From the NCBI GenBank assembly GCA_964652825.1, contig CAZZCU010000008.1, forward strand, positions 1-64,000: 64,000 bases of DNA, written 5' to 3'. The stretch is from CAZZCU01 sp964652825. GTDB lineage: Bacteria > Bdellovibrionota_B > Oligoflexia > Oligoflexales > CAZZCU01. Made by a program: the position numbers and the translations under genes. Shown piece by piece: positions 16,516 through 24,427 of this stretch; the first letter of the stretch is position 1; every line of letters starts with the position of its first letter. The notes under the pieces are model-generated. The model had not been told where the DNA came from and did not search any database. It worked only from the letters and a program-made list of their open reading frames with translations.

Positions 16516-17793
16516 TTATCCGTTGGTCGCCGGTGATCCACGATCGACGGCGTCAAGTTTGCTCAGCATAAAAGCAATCACCATCAATGCTGCACCAACA
16601 ATAAACGGCAGATTTTTATCGACCTGAAATAACAAGCCGGTACTGGCCGGTCCGATAACGCGTCCAAGCGATGACAAGGACTGACCGATACCCAGAGTTT
16701 CGCCCTGCTTGCTGGCATCGCTGGAGCGTGACAGTAAACTCATGATCGACGGATTGGCCAATCCCGATGCCACCGCCATGAGACCGCCGTCGACAAGCAA
16801 CAGCGGGAAACTCTCGAGCCAGCCGATTATCGGCAACACGCCCAACGATACTACATACAATATTGAGCCGATGCGCAATAACCTAATTTCGCCATAGCGT
16901 TTCGTTAGTCGGCCGATGAGACCACCTTGAACAATGGTCGCGACCACGCCCACGACAAAGAGCATATAGGCAGTCATCGCCGCCGCGGATTTGTAGCGAT
17001 CAAAGTCGGTAGTGGTGGCGATATCAGCTGGCCAGGTGCGCTCGATAAATAGACCGATGACATGTTCCATCATGGCAAACGCCGATGTTGCGATGAGTAG
17101 CCAGGCAAAAATTTTGGCGATATTAGGTGTATGCGCGGCTTCGCGCAGCACTTTGATCGATAACAGGAACGGGCGCTGATGTTTGTTCGCTTGTTGCGCG
17201 CGTTGTGCTTCCGCTGGCGGCAGGGTTTCCGGCAGCATCAGAAACGCGACGATAAAATTGATCATCGCCAAAATTGCCGAAGCCAAAGCCGGTGCCGCTG
17301 GTCCGTACTGACCCAGCATGCCGCCCAAAACCGGTCCAAAAATAAAGCCCAGACCAAAAGCGGCGCCGATTAAGCCCATGCCTTTGGCACGATTCTCAGC
17401 GGTGGTGATATCAGCGACGATGGCTTGTGCCGTGCCGATATTGGCGTTGCCGAAGCCGGTAAGGCCGCGCGCTAAAAATAAAAACGACAGCGATGACGAG
17501 TACGCGAACAGCAAATGGCCGATCGCGCTGATGACGATGCTGAACAACATGATGGGCCGCCGGCCAATGCGATCAGAAAGCCGGCCCCAAAGCGGTGCAA
17601 ATATAAACTGCATGATCGAATAAGTAGCACCCAACATGGTTACGGTCGCTGGCGACGCTCCGAGTGATTCCGCATAAAAAGGTTGGATCGGAATAATGAT
17701 TCCGAAGCCCAGCAGATCGAGAAATATGGTGAAAAAAGCGATCCAAGCGAAGGGAGGCAAGGGTTTGCCGTTTTTTGCTTTAGGAGCGGTCAT
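16516..17793 (-). CDS. MFS transporter, TetA-like drug exporter group
   Basis: This is a twelve-helix proton antiporter of the major facilitator superfamily. The loop-2 motif GRLSDRIGRRPIML is intact, followed by LFLARGLTGFGNANIGTAQA, and the FGLGFIFGPVLGGML segment (motif C, antiporter signature) supports an efflux function like TetA or Bcr-type carriers. A longer loop sits in the middle (PETLPPAEAQRAQQANKHQ). ATG at 17793 gives the N-terminus MTAPKAKNGK; an upstream in-frame ATG at 17832 adds 13 residues without a better ribosome site. The gene is upstream of hslO and divergent from topB. The substrate cannot be told from the sequence. Confidence 0.88.
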   Translation of the reverse strand: MTAPKAKNGKPLPPFAWIAFFTIFLDLLGFGIIIPIQPFYAESLGASPATVTMLGATYSIMQFIFAPLWGRLSDRIGRRPIMLFSIVISAIGHLLFAYSSSLSFLFLARGLTGFGNANIGTAQAIVADITTAENRAKGMGLIGAAFGLGFIFGPVLGGMLGQYGPAAPALASAILAMINFIVAFLMLPETLPPAEAQRAQQANKHQRPFLLSIKVLREAAHTPNIAKIFAWLLIATSAFAMMEHVIGLFIERTWPADIATTTDFDRYKSAAAMTAYMLFVVGVVATIVQGGLIGRLTKRYGEIRLLRIGSILYVVSLGVLPIIGWLESFPLLLVDGGLMAVASGLANPSIMSLLSRSSDASKQGETLGIGQSLSSLGRVIGPASTGLLFQVDKNLPFIVGAALMVIAFMLSKLDAVDRGSPATNG

Positions 17794-17953
17794 CAACAAT
17801 CTTCTCAACTTCAGCGGTGAACACGGGCCCATGTGGACAAGGATTGCTTGCTTATATATGAGATTCGTCGTTATAACTATATCTATTCAACGGCTAAAAC
17901 ATGCAACCCGTTGTTAATTTTGGCTCTTACGGTATTCCGTTGGCGGTAGAAGT

Positions 17954-20521
17954 ATGGGTAAAGGCTTAATCATCACTGAGAAACCTAGCGTGGCGCGCGA
18001 TATTGTGGCTGCTCTGGGGGGCTTCGTCTCTAAAGATAAAGATGCTTACTGGGAAAGCGACGACTATGTCTGCACCTATGCGGTCGGACATATTCTGACC
18101 TTGCAGGAGCCGGAAGATATCAATCCTGAGTATAAGCGCTGGCGTTTGAGTGATCTGCCGATCATTCCCGAAGAGTTTGTTACCAAAGAGTTGGAGTCAC
18201 AAAAGCAGCGGATTCGCGTCATCAAGAATCTGATAGTGCGTAAAGATGTCGAGTATCTGGTGAATGCCTGCGATGCCGCGCGCGAAGGTGAATTGATTTT
18301 CCGCGAAATCATCAAGCATCTGAAAAGCACCAAAGTCATTCGTCGGCTATGGCTGCAGTCCATGACCAGGGATGCTATCTGCAATGGTTTCAAAACGCTG
18401 GCGGATGGAAAATTGTATGAAGGGTTGGCGGCGGCGGCGGAGTGTCGTTCCTATGCGGACTGGTTGATCGGGATGAACGCAACGCGAGCGCTGACGATTC
18501 GCCTGAAGACGCGCACACAGCGCGGTGCTTCGTGGTCGGCTGGACGCGTTCAGACGCCAACGCTGGCGCTTTTGGTTAATCGTGAACTGGAAATTTTGTC
18601 GCATATGCCGCGCCCCTACTGGAAGATCGAGGCGGAGTTCGCCGCCAAAGATCATCAGTATCCTGGTGTCTGGTTTGATCCCAACTTCAAGAAAAGTGAG
18701 AATGATCCTGATCTGAAAGAGGATCGTATTTTTGACGAAGAGGCGGCGAATAAAATCGTTGCCCTGGTCACCGGTAATGACGGCATCGCTTCGGAAACGC
18801 GTAAAGCCAAGCCACGCAAGGCTCCCCAGCTGTTTGATTTGACGACGCTACAGAAGGAAGCCAACCGCCGCTTTGGTTGGTCCGCCGCCCGTACCTTGCG
18901 TGCGTCCCAGCGCTGCTATGAAACGCATAAAGTTTTGACTTATCCGCGTACCAGTTCGCGCACGTTGCCGAACGATTACGTCGCCGAGGTCGAGCGTGTT
19001 CTTGATATCTTTCAGGATGATAAAAACTTTGGGCCGTTTGCCAAGCATCTGATCAAGAACGGTCGCAAAAACGATAATCTCGTCTTCAATGACGCCGGTG
19101 TTACTGACCACTTTGCGATTATTCCGACGGGGCAGCTTCGTGACCTGGAAGGTGATGACGCAAAACTTTTTGATTTGGTGGCGCGTACCTTTATGGCGGC
19201 ATTTTATCCACCAGCGATCTATGAAGAAATTGAGCGTATTACTATCGTTAACTCGCAGCATTTTCGCAGTAAGCCACCTATGCTTCTTAAAGAAGCTGGT
19301 TGGCAGGCGGTCTTTGATAAGGAAGTCACCAAACCCGAAGAGCGTGCTTATCCGCCGCTGCTTGCTGGTCAGGACAGCGCCAAGGACGTTAAGGTTGGTA
19401 CCAGCGCTGTTGCATCCGAAGCATTGGAAACCAAACCGCCCGGCCGTATCGGTGAGGCGAGTTTGTTGAGTTTGATGGAAAATGCCGGTCGCCAGGTCGA
19501 AGATGAAGAATTGGCTTCGGCACTGATGAAGGCCGAGGGCCTCGGAACCGCGGCAACCCGCGCGGATATTATCGAGAATCTGAAAGTTAAAGAATATGTC
19601 GATCAAAGTCTGCGTCCGACCGTGAAAGGCATTCGTCTGATCGATATCCTCCATCGCATTAAAGCCAGCCGTCTGACCTCTGCTGAGCTGACGGCACGCT
19701 TGGAGTTGCAGCTTAATCACATCGAAAAGGGCAAGAGTACCGCGAACGACTTCCTGGATGAGATTAAGAAGTACACTCAAGACGTTGTCGAGGCGGCGCG
19801 TGGTTTTGATTTTGATCAGATTTATCCAGATCGCGAGGATTTAGGGAAATGTCCTAAATGCAAAACCCGCGATGTCTATGAGCGTGCCTGGTTTTATGGT
19901 TGTACGGAAAGCACCAAACGTTCTGACGAGAAAAAGACCTGCACATTTCTGATCTGGAAGGATTTTAAAGGTCGTTATATCGATCGTCAGACCGTGCGCA
20001 TCTTGCTGGAGCAGGGTGTGACCCGCGAACTTGATGGTTTTACCAATCAGTATGGCAATACCTATAAAGCAATACTGGCTTTGGAAAACGGTCAAGTGGT
20101 CGAACGGCAAACGGAACAATCTCGGGCTGCGAACGAGGCGGCCACCGCCTATGTCGTGAACCCCGAGCCCCTCGGTCCGTGTCCGATCCACAAAGGTTCT
20201 GATTGTCAGGTGATTGAAACCGCCACGGAGTTTGTCTGCAAAATGCGTAAAGCCGCGCGCGAAACCGGTGAGAAAGATGTTGGTGGCATGTCCTTGCCGC
20301 GCAGTGTTTGCCGGCGGGAAATGCGTCGCGAGGAAGTCTTGCCGTATATTACCAATGGTGTGACGGAGATGTTACCTAACTTCATTTCCAAGAAAAACCG
20401 TCCGTTCAGCGCCCGCCTGCGTTTGCAGCAGGACGGTGGCTTTACGTTTGAGTTTCCTGAACGCGCTCCGCGCGGCAAAAAGAAAACCGAAGCGCCCACC
20501 GAGGAGTCCACGGCGGTATAA
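17954..20521 (+). CDS. topB: DNA topoisomerase III (type IA)
   Basis: This type IA enzyme relaxes and decatenates single-stranded DNA regions. Its Toprim domain opens with GLIITEKPSVARDI and contains DACDAAREGELIFREI, in which the usual D-x-D-x-x-R-E-G-E is changed to D-A-A-R-E-G-E. The catalytic tyrosine is in LTYPRTSSRTLP (about residue 330). Domains II-IV follow in normal order. The C-terminal part has cysteine motifs: CPKC...C...C (about 635-660) and a later Cys cluster (CPIH...C...C...C), indicating zinc ribbons. The length of 855 residues exceeds E. coli TopB because of this C-terminal extension. It is convergent with the next gene. Confidence 0.93.
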   Translation: MGKGLIITEKPSVARDIVAALGGFVSKDKDAYWESDDYVCTYAVGHILTLQEPEDINPEYKRWRLSDLPIIPEEFVTKELESQKQRIRVIKNLIVRKDVEYLVNACDAAREGELIFREIIKHLKSTKVIRRLWLQSMTRDAICNGFKTLADGKLYEGLAAAAECRSYADWLIGMNATRALTIRLKTRTQRGASWSAGRVQTPTLALLVNRELEILSHMPRPYWKIEAEFAAKDHQYPGVWFDPNFKKSENDPDLKEDRIFDEEAANKIVALVTGNDGIASETRKAKPRKAPQLFDLTTLQKEANRRFGWSAARTLRASQRCYETHKVLTYPRTSSRTLPNDYVAEVERVLDIFQDDKNFGPFAKHLIKNGRKNDNLVFNDAGVTDHFAIIPTGQLRDLEGDDAKLFDLVARTFMAAFYPPAIYEEIERITIVNSQHFRSKPPMLLKEAGWQAVFDKEVTKPEERAYPPLLAGQDSAKDVKVGTSAVASEALETKPPGRIGEASLLSLMENAGRQVEDEELASALMKAEGLGTAATRADIIENLKVKEYVDQSLRPTVKGIRLIDILHRIKASRLTSAELTARLELQLNHIEKGKSTANDFLDEIKKYTQDVVEAARGFDFDQIYPDREDLGKCPKCKTRDVYERAWFYGCTESTKRSDEKKTCTFLIWKDFKGRYIDRQTVRILLEQGVTRELDGFTNQYGNTYKAILALENGQVVERQTEQSRAANEAATAYVVNPEPLGPCPIHKGSDCQVIETATEFVCKMRKAARETGEKDVGGMSLPRSVCRREMRREEVLPYITNGVTEMLPNFISKKNRPFSARLRLQQDGGFTFEFPERAPRGKKKTEAPTEESTAV

Positions 20522-20543
20522 AAAGGGCCGCGGGATTTTCGTA

Positions 20544-21269
20544 TTAGTCGCGCAGCCACAGCGTATTGTCTTTCTGCGTTCCGCGAAGCGTCCACAGTAC
20601 CACATAGCCGTCGGTTGCGATGTCATCCACTTCGCGGACAGCGCTGGTATGATGAACAATGAGATCACCAATATTAAGGTCGATGTGTTTGACTTCGGCA
20701 CCGATCAAGTCGGTATGTCGTCGTATGATGGTGTCGGCAAGCTGAGGGTTATACAACACCAGACGTGGCAGCGTCTGACTTTTGATATCCATGACCATAG
20801 TGAACAACAATGCCTCGTTCTCTCTCTCGTGTCGGTAGGGTTGGTGTAAATAATTACATTGCGCCGCCGTGATGAGTTCCAAATTACCAGCCAGATACAG
20901 GCCATAGTCAGGGTGGCTGTCAATGCGCACATCGATTTCCGTGCGTTCGTTAAGTTCGTGGCGGAAGTGGTGGATGGGATCATTTAAATATCGCCAGAGA
21001 CGTTGTTGCTGATAGCGGTTCTTCACGGCTCTGACAAAATACGAAAAAATATCGTTCTGATGAAAATCGCACGAGTGAATTGGTGGTGGTAAATCAAGAG
21101 CATTTTGTTGTTGCAGGCGCCGAATGTAACGACTATAGCGTGCGGCTACAAAATTCCTGGCAACACTGACTGGTATTTCTTGCAGTGCTACCTGCGTAAG
21201 TGCGCCAACCGATAATTCGTTGGTGTTGTTTTCGATCCAAGTCATTGATTTAATTTTTTCTGCATACAT
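20544..21269 (-). CDS. Unrecognised 241-residue protein with sigma-54-like promoter
   Basis: No family was recognised. The protein is soluble, with no signal peptide or membrane segment. It has an Arg/Gln-rich helical stretch in the first third (ARYSRYIRRLQQQNAL and later VKNRYQQQRLWRYLND) and a more beta-rich C-terminal third ending in TDGYVVLWTLRGTQ. The first two thirds are rich in His and Tyr. ATG at 21269 was selected because AAGGA lies 9 bases upstream; an earlier in-frame ATG at 21305 lacks a ribosome site. It is divergent from the sigma-54 response-regulator gene and carries a -24/-12-type element in its upstream region, so it may be a target of that regulator. Confidence 0.65.
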   Translation of the reverse strand: MYAEKIKSMTWIENNTNELSVGALTQVALQEIPVSVARNFVAARYSRYIRRLQQQNALDLPPPIHSCDFHQNDIFSYFVRAVKNRYQQQRLWRYLNDPIHHFRHELNERTEIDVRIDSHPDYGLYLAGNLELITAAQCNYLHQPYRHERENEALLFTMVMDIKSQTLPRLVLYNPQLADTIIRRHTDLIGAEVKHIDLNIGDLIVHHTSAVREVDDIATDGYVVLWTLRGTQKDNTLWLRD

Positions 21270-21316
21270 CTCGTAATTCCTTAAACAATGCTTCGTATTG
21301 TTCATCGATGTGGAGA

Positions 21317-21334
21317 TTGCGAGTTTGATGCCAA
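21317..21334 (-). promoter_or_regulatory. Sigma-54-type (-24/-12) promoter, divergent from the activator gene
   Basis: On the minus strand TTGGCATCAAACTCGCAA has the GG and GC doublets exactly 10 bases apart, with the TGGCA block intact and TCGCA in place of TTGCA. The implied start near 21307 leaves a 38-base leader before the ATG at 21269. Confidence 0.5.
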
Positions 21335-21426
21335 GGTATTTTTAGCTATTTTTCTCGGGTTTTTGTCGCGGCGTGTCAGTTGGACGCGTCAGAAAAACTT
21401 TATCGTCCAAGCCGCGAACGCCGTGT

Positions 21427-21449
21427 CCATCTTTTGCTTGAGAAGATGG
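21427..21449. promoter_or_regulatory. Inverted repeat, possible activator binding site
   Basis: CCATCTT and AAGATGG (7-bp arms, 9-base spacer) are perfect complements. The centre is about 130 bases upstream of the start predicted for the divergent -24/-12 promoter, a usual distance for enhancer sites. It also lies in the leader of the response-regulator gene, so an RNA hairpin is an alternative reading. Confidence 0.3.
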
Positions 21450-21492
21450 CGGTGTTTGTTTAATCTGCGCGCCACATCAGAGGAGTGATGAT

Positions 21493-23064
21493 TTGTCAGT
21501 TGGCGAAAATTTGCGGGTTCTGCATATTGATGATGATATTTTCCAATTGCAACGTCTGCAGGAGATGCTGCGCGCTGCCCGGACGCACCGACTTATCACC
21601 ATTACCTCATTGCTGCGTCCCGAAGACTTCTCGCGTTGCCTGGAACATAATCAGGATTTTGATTTATTAATTTTCGATATTGGTTTTTCGGCACAGGGTT
21701 TGGCTGGTCCCGATTTAATCAAGAAGGCACGTGAGTGTTTGCCTGACGCGGTTATCGTTATGTATTCGGCGCATCAGGATGCGCAATTGATTAGCGAGTG
21801 CATGCGCTTGGGCGCCGACGATTTCTTGATTAAAGCACCGGTTAGCGCCCATTTTATCAAGACTCTGTTAGCGATCTACGATCTGTGCAAGTCGCATCGA
21901 CAGATCAGCAGTGCGAATGCTGCCGAGGCCGACTTGTTGGTTGCGCCGGTGGTTGGTGCAACTTTGCAAACTGTCGCCCGACGTTTACCGTTTATTTTGC
22001 GTTCGGCGATTTCTTCTTTGCACGTTCATGGTGAATCCGGCACTGGCAAGGAAGTCGTGGCGGACTTACTCGCTAAAACTTTGGCACCGGAGGTACCCTT
22101 TGTGCGGGTGAATTGTGCCGCCTTGTCGCCGACGTTGCTGGAAAGTGAGTTGTTTGGTTATGTGCGCGGTGCGTTTACTGGCGCTCATGCAGATCGTTCC
22201 GGGCTGCTCGAAGCCGCTGACGGCGGCTGGATTTTTCTCGATGAGATCGCAATTTTGAGTCTGCCGGCGCAGGCGGCTTTGCTGAGGGTTATTGAAAATC
22301 AGGAAATTCGTCGCGTCGGCAGTACGCGCTCCAAACGCATCAGTATTAAAGTTCTCTCGGCAACCAACGAACAGTTGCCGCATCTGGTCCGCCTCGGTCG
22401 TTTCCGCGCTGATTTGTGGCAGCGTTTATGCGAGGCGGAAATCATCTTGCCGCCATTACGTGAACGACCGGATGAAATCGTGGCGTTGGTTAAGCACTTT
22501 GCGGCGGTTATGGCTGGTGGACCTTATCGCGTTTCCGGTGCCGCGCTGCAGGTTTTGATGGCGGTGCCATGGCGCGAAGGGAATGTTCGCGAATTGCGAA
22601 ATTGCCTGCGTGCGATGACCGAGTTGCACATTGATCAGGTGCTGACGCCTTTGTCGATTCCTGAGCGGATCTGGTCACAGTATCACGGCGTACCACAGTC
22701 GATGTCGGTTACGTCAGATGCGACTACACCACTTATTGATGATGCTGAGATTCCTCTGCATTTGCGGGCTGCGGTGGATGACAATCTGGATTTTTCGCGT
22801 TGGTCGGATTTACTGCTGCTGGAGTTAAGCAAATGCGCCGCGCGCCATGGCAGACTTTCCCTGCGTCAATTAGCAGTGCGGCTAGGAATGTCGCGCAGTA
22901 CTTTGTCGAGCCGTTTGCACGCTCTGATGCAGCGCGGCATTGTTGACTACGCGACTTTGGCGCAACTGGTCAATATCCATGAGTCGCATGTTTCAGATCA
23001 GAGAAGTCACACACAAACGGCTGATTTTGCCACCACCGAAATTGCAAATTGTCAGCCAGGATGA
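21493..23064 (+). CDS. Sigma-54-dependent response regulator (REC-AAA+-HTH)
   Basis: This is an NtrC-class transcription activator of 523 residues starting at TTG with a GAGGAG ribosome site. The receiver domain has acid residues D13-D15, phospho-acceptor D62 in LLIFDIGF, S92 and K114. The AAA+ domain carries Walker A GESGTGKE (180-187), an intact GAFTGA loop (226-231) that contacts sigma-54, Walker B GGWIFLDEI and the arginine region FRADLWQRL. The C-terminal HTH is around 452-490 (LSLRQLAVRLGMSRSTLSSR). All residues for phosphorylation and sigma-54 engagement are present. No adjacent histidine kinase was found. The last 32 codons overlap a convergent ORF. Sigma-54-like promoters lie on both sides of it. 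Confidence 0.92.
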   Translation: MSVGENLRVLHIDDDIFQLQRLQEMLRAARTHRLITITSLLRPEDFSRCLEHNQDFDLLIFDIGFSAQGLAGPDLIKKARECLPDAVIVMYSAHQDAQLISECMRLGADDFLIKAPVSAHFIKTLLAIYDLCKSHRQISSANAAEADLLVAPVVGATLQTVARRLPFILRSAISSLHVHGESGTGKEVVADLLAKTLAPEVPFVRVNCAALSPTLLESELFGYVRGAFTGAHADRSGLLEAADGGWIFLDEIAILSLPAQAALLRVIENQEIRRVGSTRSKRISIKVLSATNEQLPHLVRLGRFRADLWQRLCEAEIILPPLRERPDEIVALVKHFAAVMAGGPYRVSGAALQVLMAVPWREGNVRELRNCLRAMTELHIDQVLTPLSIPERIWSQYHGVPQSMSVTSDATTPLIDDAEIPLHLRAAVDDNLDFSRWSDLLLLELSKCAARHGRLSLRQLAVRLGMSRSTLSSRLHALMQRGIVDYATLAQLVNIHESHVSDQRSHTQTADFATTEIANCQPG

Positions 23065-23491
23065 GGTCACGTGTTTTTAGTGCCGCGTAAAAATCGGCAA
23101 TACTACTTTCATCAACGGCTTTGTTCATGATCTCGCCAAAGGGTAGGCATAGGGCCAGGGTGTCGTTGATGGCGAATGCCTGCATGGGCGGTACCAGCAC
23201 TGTTCTCGCCGACCCCAGGCTATTGATACGCTCGATCCAGCGTTGCTGAGCCTTGCCGGCGAGTGTCTGTCGAAATCGGGTGTTGGCGATTTTTAGGACC
23301 ATGGCTGGCGTTCCGCCTCCGGGTAGCTTGTAGGCCGCGAAATGGGCGCCTTCTCCCAAAAACTCCAATCCTCTCGCGGGGGGTTGGGTTGGCCGAAGGT
23401 TCCTCTCTATATGATGAAGGCAACGGGACATATCAAAGCTGCCCCAGAATGCTGCATGTAACTTCTCAAGATGGGCGGATACGTCGAGCAC
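22970..23491 (-). CDS. Small protein-kinase-fold (APH/YrbL-like) protein
   Basis: This 173-residue ORF starts at GTG with AGGA upstream. Several landmarks resemble a kinase fold: a glycine-rich loop FLGEGAHFAAYKL (about 44-56), a possible ATP lysine in AMVLKIA (K67), and near the C-terminus LADNLQFRWW (N148) followed by VCDFSDL (D162), matching the catalytic-loop and DFG-like positions of aminoglycoside phosphotransferase-like kinases. The usual catalytic H-x-D is not clear, and the C-lobe is very short, so it could be a minimal kinase, a pseudokinase or a remnant. Its 3' end overlaps the response-regulator gene by 95 bases tail to tail. The upstream region has a good promoter. I infer it is real because of the motifs, ribosome site and promoter. 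Confidence 0.6.
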   Translation of the reverse strand: MLDVSAHLEKLHAAFWGSFDMSRCLHHIERNLRPTQPPARGLEFLGEGAHFAAYKLPGGGTPAMVLKIANTRFRQTLAGKAQQRWIERINSLGSARTVLVPPMQAFAINDTLALCLPFGEIMNKAVDESSIADFYAALKTRDLILADNLQFRWWQNQPFVCDFSDLKHATHGY

Positions 23492-23526
23492 GCCACCGTC
23501 CTTTCGTTGACAAAGGCTTTGAGATG

Positions 23527-23537
23527 ATTATATAGCA
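23527..23537 (-). promoter_or_regulatory. Extended -10 promoter of the kinase-fold gene
   Basis: On the minus strand TGCTATATAAT contains a perfect TATAAT and a TGn-TATATA extended -10 alternative, 36 bases before the GTG start at 23491. No clear -35 is seen. Confidence 0.45.
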
Positions 23538-23682
23538 GGGCAGGATCCCGGTGTATAACTCCTAGACACCTGCTCAAGAATTGCAATGGCACGCAAATGC
23601 TGATAGCCGCCCAGGGTCCTTGTAACAAGTTGAAATTAAAGATTTTTTGTGAGATTGGAACTTTGTAACGTTTGATTTTACA

Positions 23683-23698
23683 TGGCATGCTACTTGCT
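23683..23698 (+). promoter_or_regulatory. Sigma-54 promoter, near-perfect -24/-12
   Basis: TGGCATGCTACTTGCT matches TGGCACG-N4-TTGCW at all but one defined position (C to T at the sixth). GG and GC are 10 bases apart. The implied start at about 23709 is 65 bases upstream of the small-protein ATG at 23774. TTGTAAC occurs twice upstream (23620-23626 and 23663-23669). Confidence 0.72.
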
Positions 23699-23773
23699 CA
23701 AACTACCATGTGCACCGCTTAGCGGGACACCTGATCAGTGGTCAGAGGCGAGATGTTGTGGAGGTTGTTAGTT

Positions 23774-23995
23774 ATGCAAAACGGTATGGAAAAACCAGAT
23801 AACGTTGTTTCTCTTTCGGCTTTCAATAAAGACAAGAAACCGGTTGTGGATGTCAAAGCTGGTTCGCCGAACGTTTCGTCCGAAGAAGTGTTTGCTGAGA
23901 CCATGCGCAAAAATGATGAAGTTCGCCGTAAGATGGCGCAGGATCGGGCTAAAGCTAATCGTTCTGTCTTAAAGTCTTACCGTATTAAGACCTAG
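23774..23995 (+). CDS. Small charged protein with NVVSLSAF motif
   Basis: This 73-residue protein is of unknown function. It begins MQNGMEKPDNVVSLSAFNKD and ends in a basic helix (ETMRKNDEVRRKMAQDR). ATG at 23774 was chosen because GGAGG lies 9 bases upstream; an in-frame ATG further upstream at 23753 would not be well placed. The only promoter-like element before it is the sigma-54 site, so it is probably expressed under an activator of the NtrC class. The N-terminal NVVSLSAFNKDKK resembles DIVDLASFRKKKE in the next gene, suggesting related roles or a shared docking motif. No domain was recognised. Confidence 0.7.
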   Translation: MQNGMEKPDNVVSLSAFNKDKKPVVDVKAGSPNVSSEEVFAETMRKNDEVRRKMAQDRAKANRSVLKSYRIKT

Positions 23996-24038
23996 TGCTC
24001 CTCGTCACCGTAACCTTCGGGGCGCGGTGAACGTTTAC

Positions 24039-24141
24039 TATATTGTTCGGTTATTTTGTTGTTTTTTGCCTTGTTGTTGTCGCTGTTGTTGAAAATTGTT
24101 GTCATTGTTGCTACCCCTGTTGTTGATGTTGGAGTTGTTGT
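24039..24141 (+). promoter_or_regulatory. TTG/GTT-rich leader of the next gene
   Basis: About 100 bases before the ATG at 24142 are dominated by TTG/GTT units (for example GTTGTTGTCGCTGTTGTTG) on the coding strand. It begins with a possible -10 element TATATT (24039-24044) and ends with GGAG 9 bases before the ATG. An RNA leader of this composition would be nearly unstructured. Confidence 0.4.
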
Positions 24142-24423
24142 ATGAGCCGTGATCCTTCCCTAGACCCGAAAACCGGAGACATCGTTGACCTAGCCAGCTT
24201 CCGTAAGAAGAAGGAAGTCGCTGACAATTTAAGTCATGGTCGTCAACCGTTGTACATGAGCCATGTTGATGGCAAAGTTACTGGCAGTCCTCACTTTGAT
24301 GGCAAGCATACCGATAATTTCGGTGATCGTTTGAGTCGTATTCGCACCAGCCTGGAAAAAATCAATCGCCTGATGGCTGAATTGAAGAAAGTCGCCAGCG
24401 ATCAGGATGCGGCCAAGAAATAA
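24142..24423 (+). CDS. Small charged protein with DIVDLASFRKKK motif
   Basis: This is a 93-residue hydrophilic protein of unknown function. It starts MSRDPSLDPKTGDIVDLASF, continues with a basic RKKKE, has a Gly/His-rich middle (YMSHVDGKVTGSPHFDGKH) and ends in a helix with repeated charged residues (RLSRIRTSLEKINRLMAELK) that could form a short coiled coil. GGAG precedes the ATG by about 9 bases. It follows the other small motif-carrying gene by 146 bases and may be transcribed from the same sigma-54 promoter or its own TATATT. The gene is convergent with hpt, 4 bases apart. Confidence 0.7.
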   Translation: MSRDPSLDPKTGDIVDLASFRKKKEVADNLSHGRQPLYMSHVDGKVTGSPHFDGKHTDNFGDRLSRIRTSLEKINRLMAELKKVASDQDAAKK

Positions 24424-24427
24424 ATTT

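Noticed and set aside
18848..19780. 310-residue minus-strand ORF
   Set aside because: It lies entirely within topB, whose domains and motifs are intact; the translation looks random.
21288..21670. Two short plus-strand ORFs upstream of and overlapping the response-regulator start
   Set aside because: No ribosome site fits, and they clash with the receiver-domain frame and the divergent promoter region.
23587..23601. Second possible sigma-54 site (TGGCACGCAAATGCT)
   Set aside because: GG and GC are 9 bases apart instead of 10, and sigma-54 spacing is strict.
24005..24030. TCACCG/CGGTGA hairpin after the 73-residue protein gene
   Set aside because: Only a 6-bp stem with no T-run, so not called a terminator.
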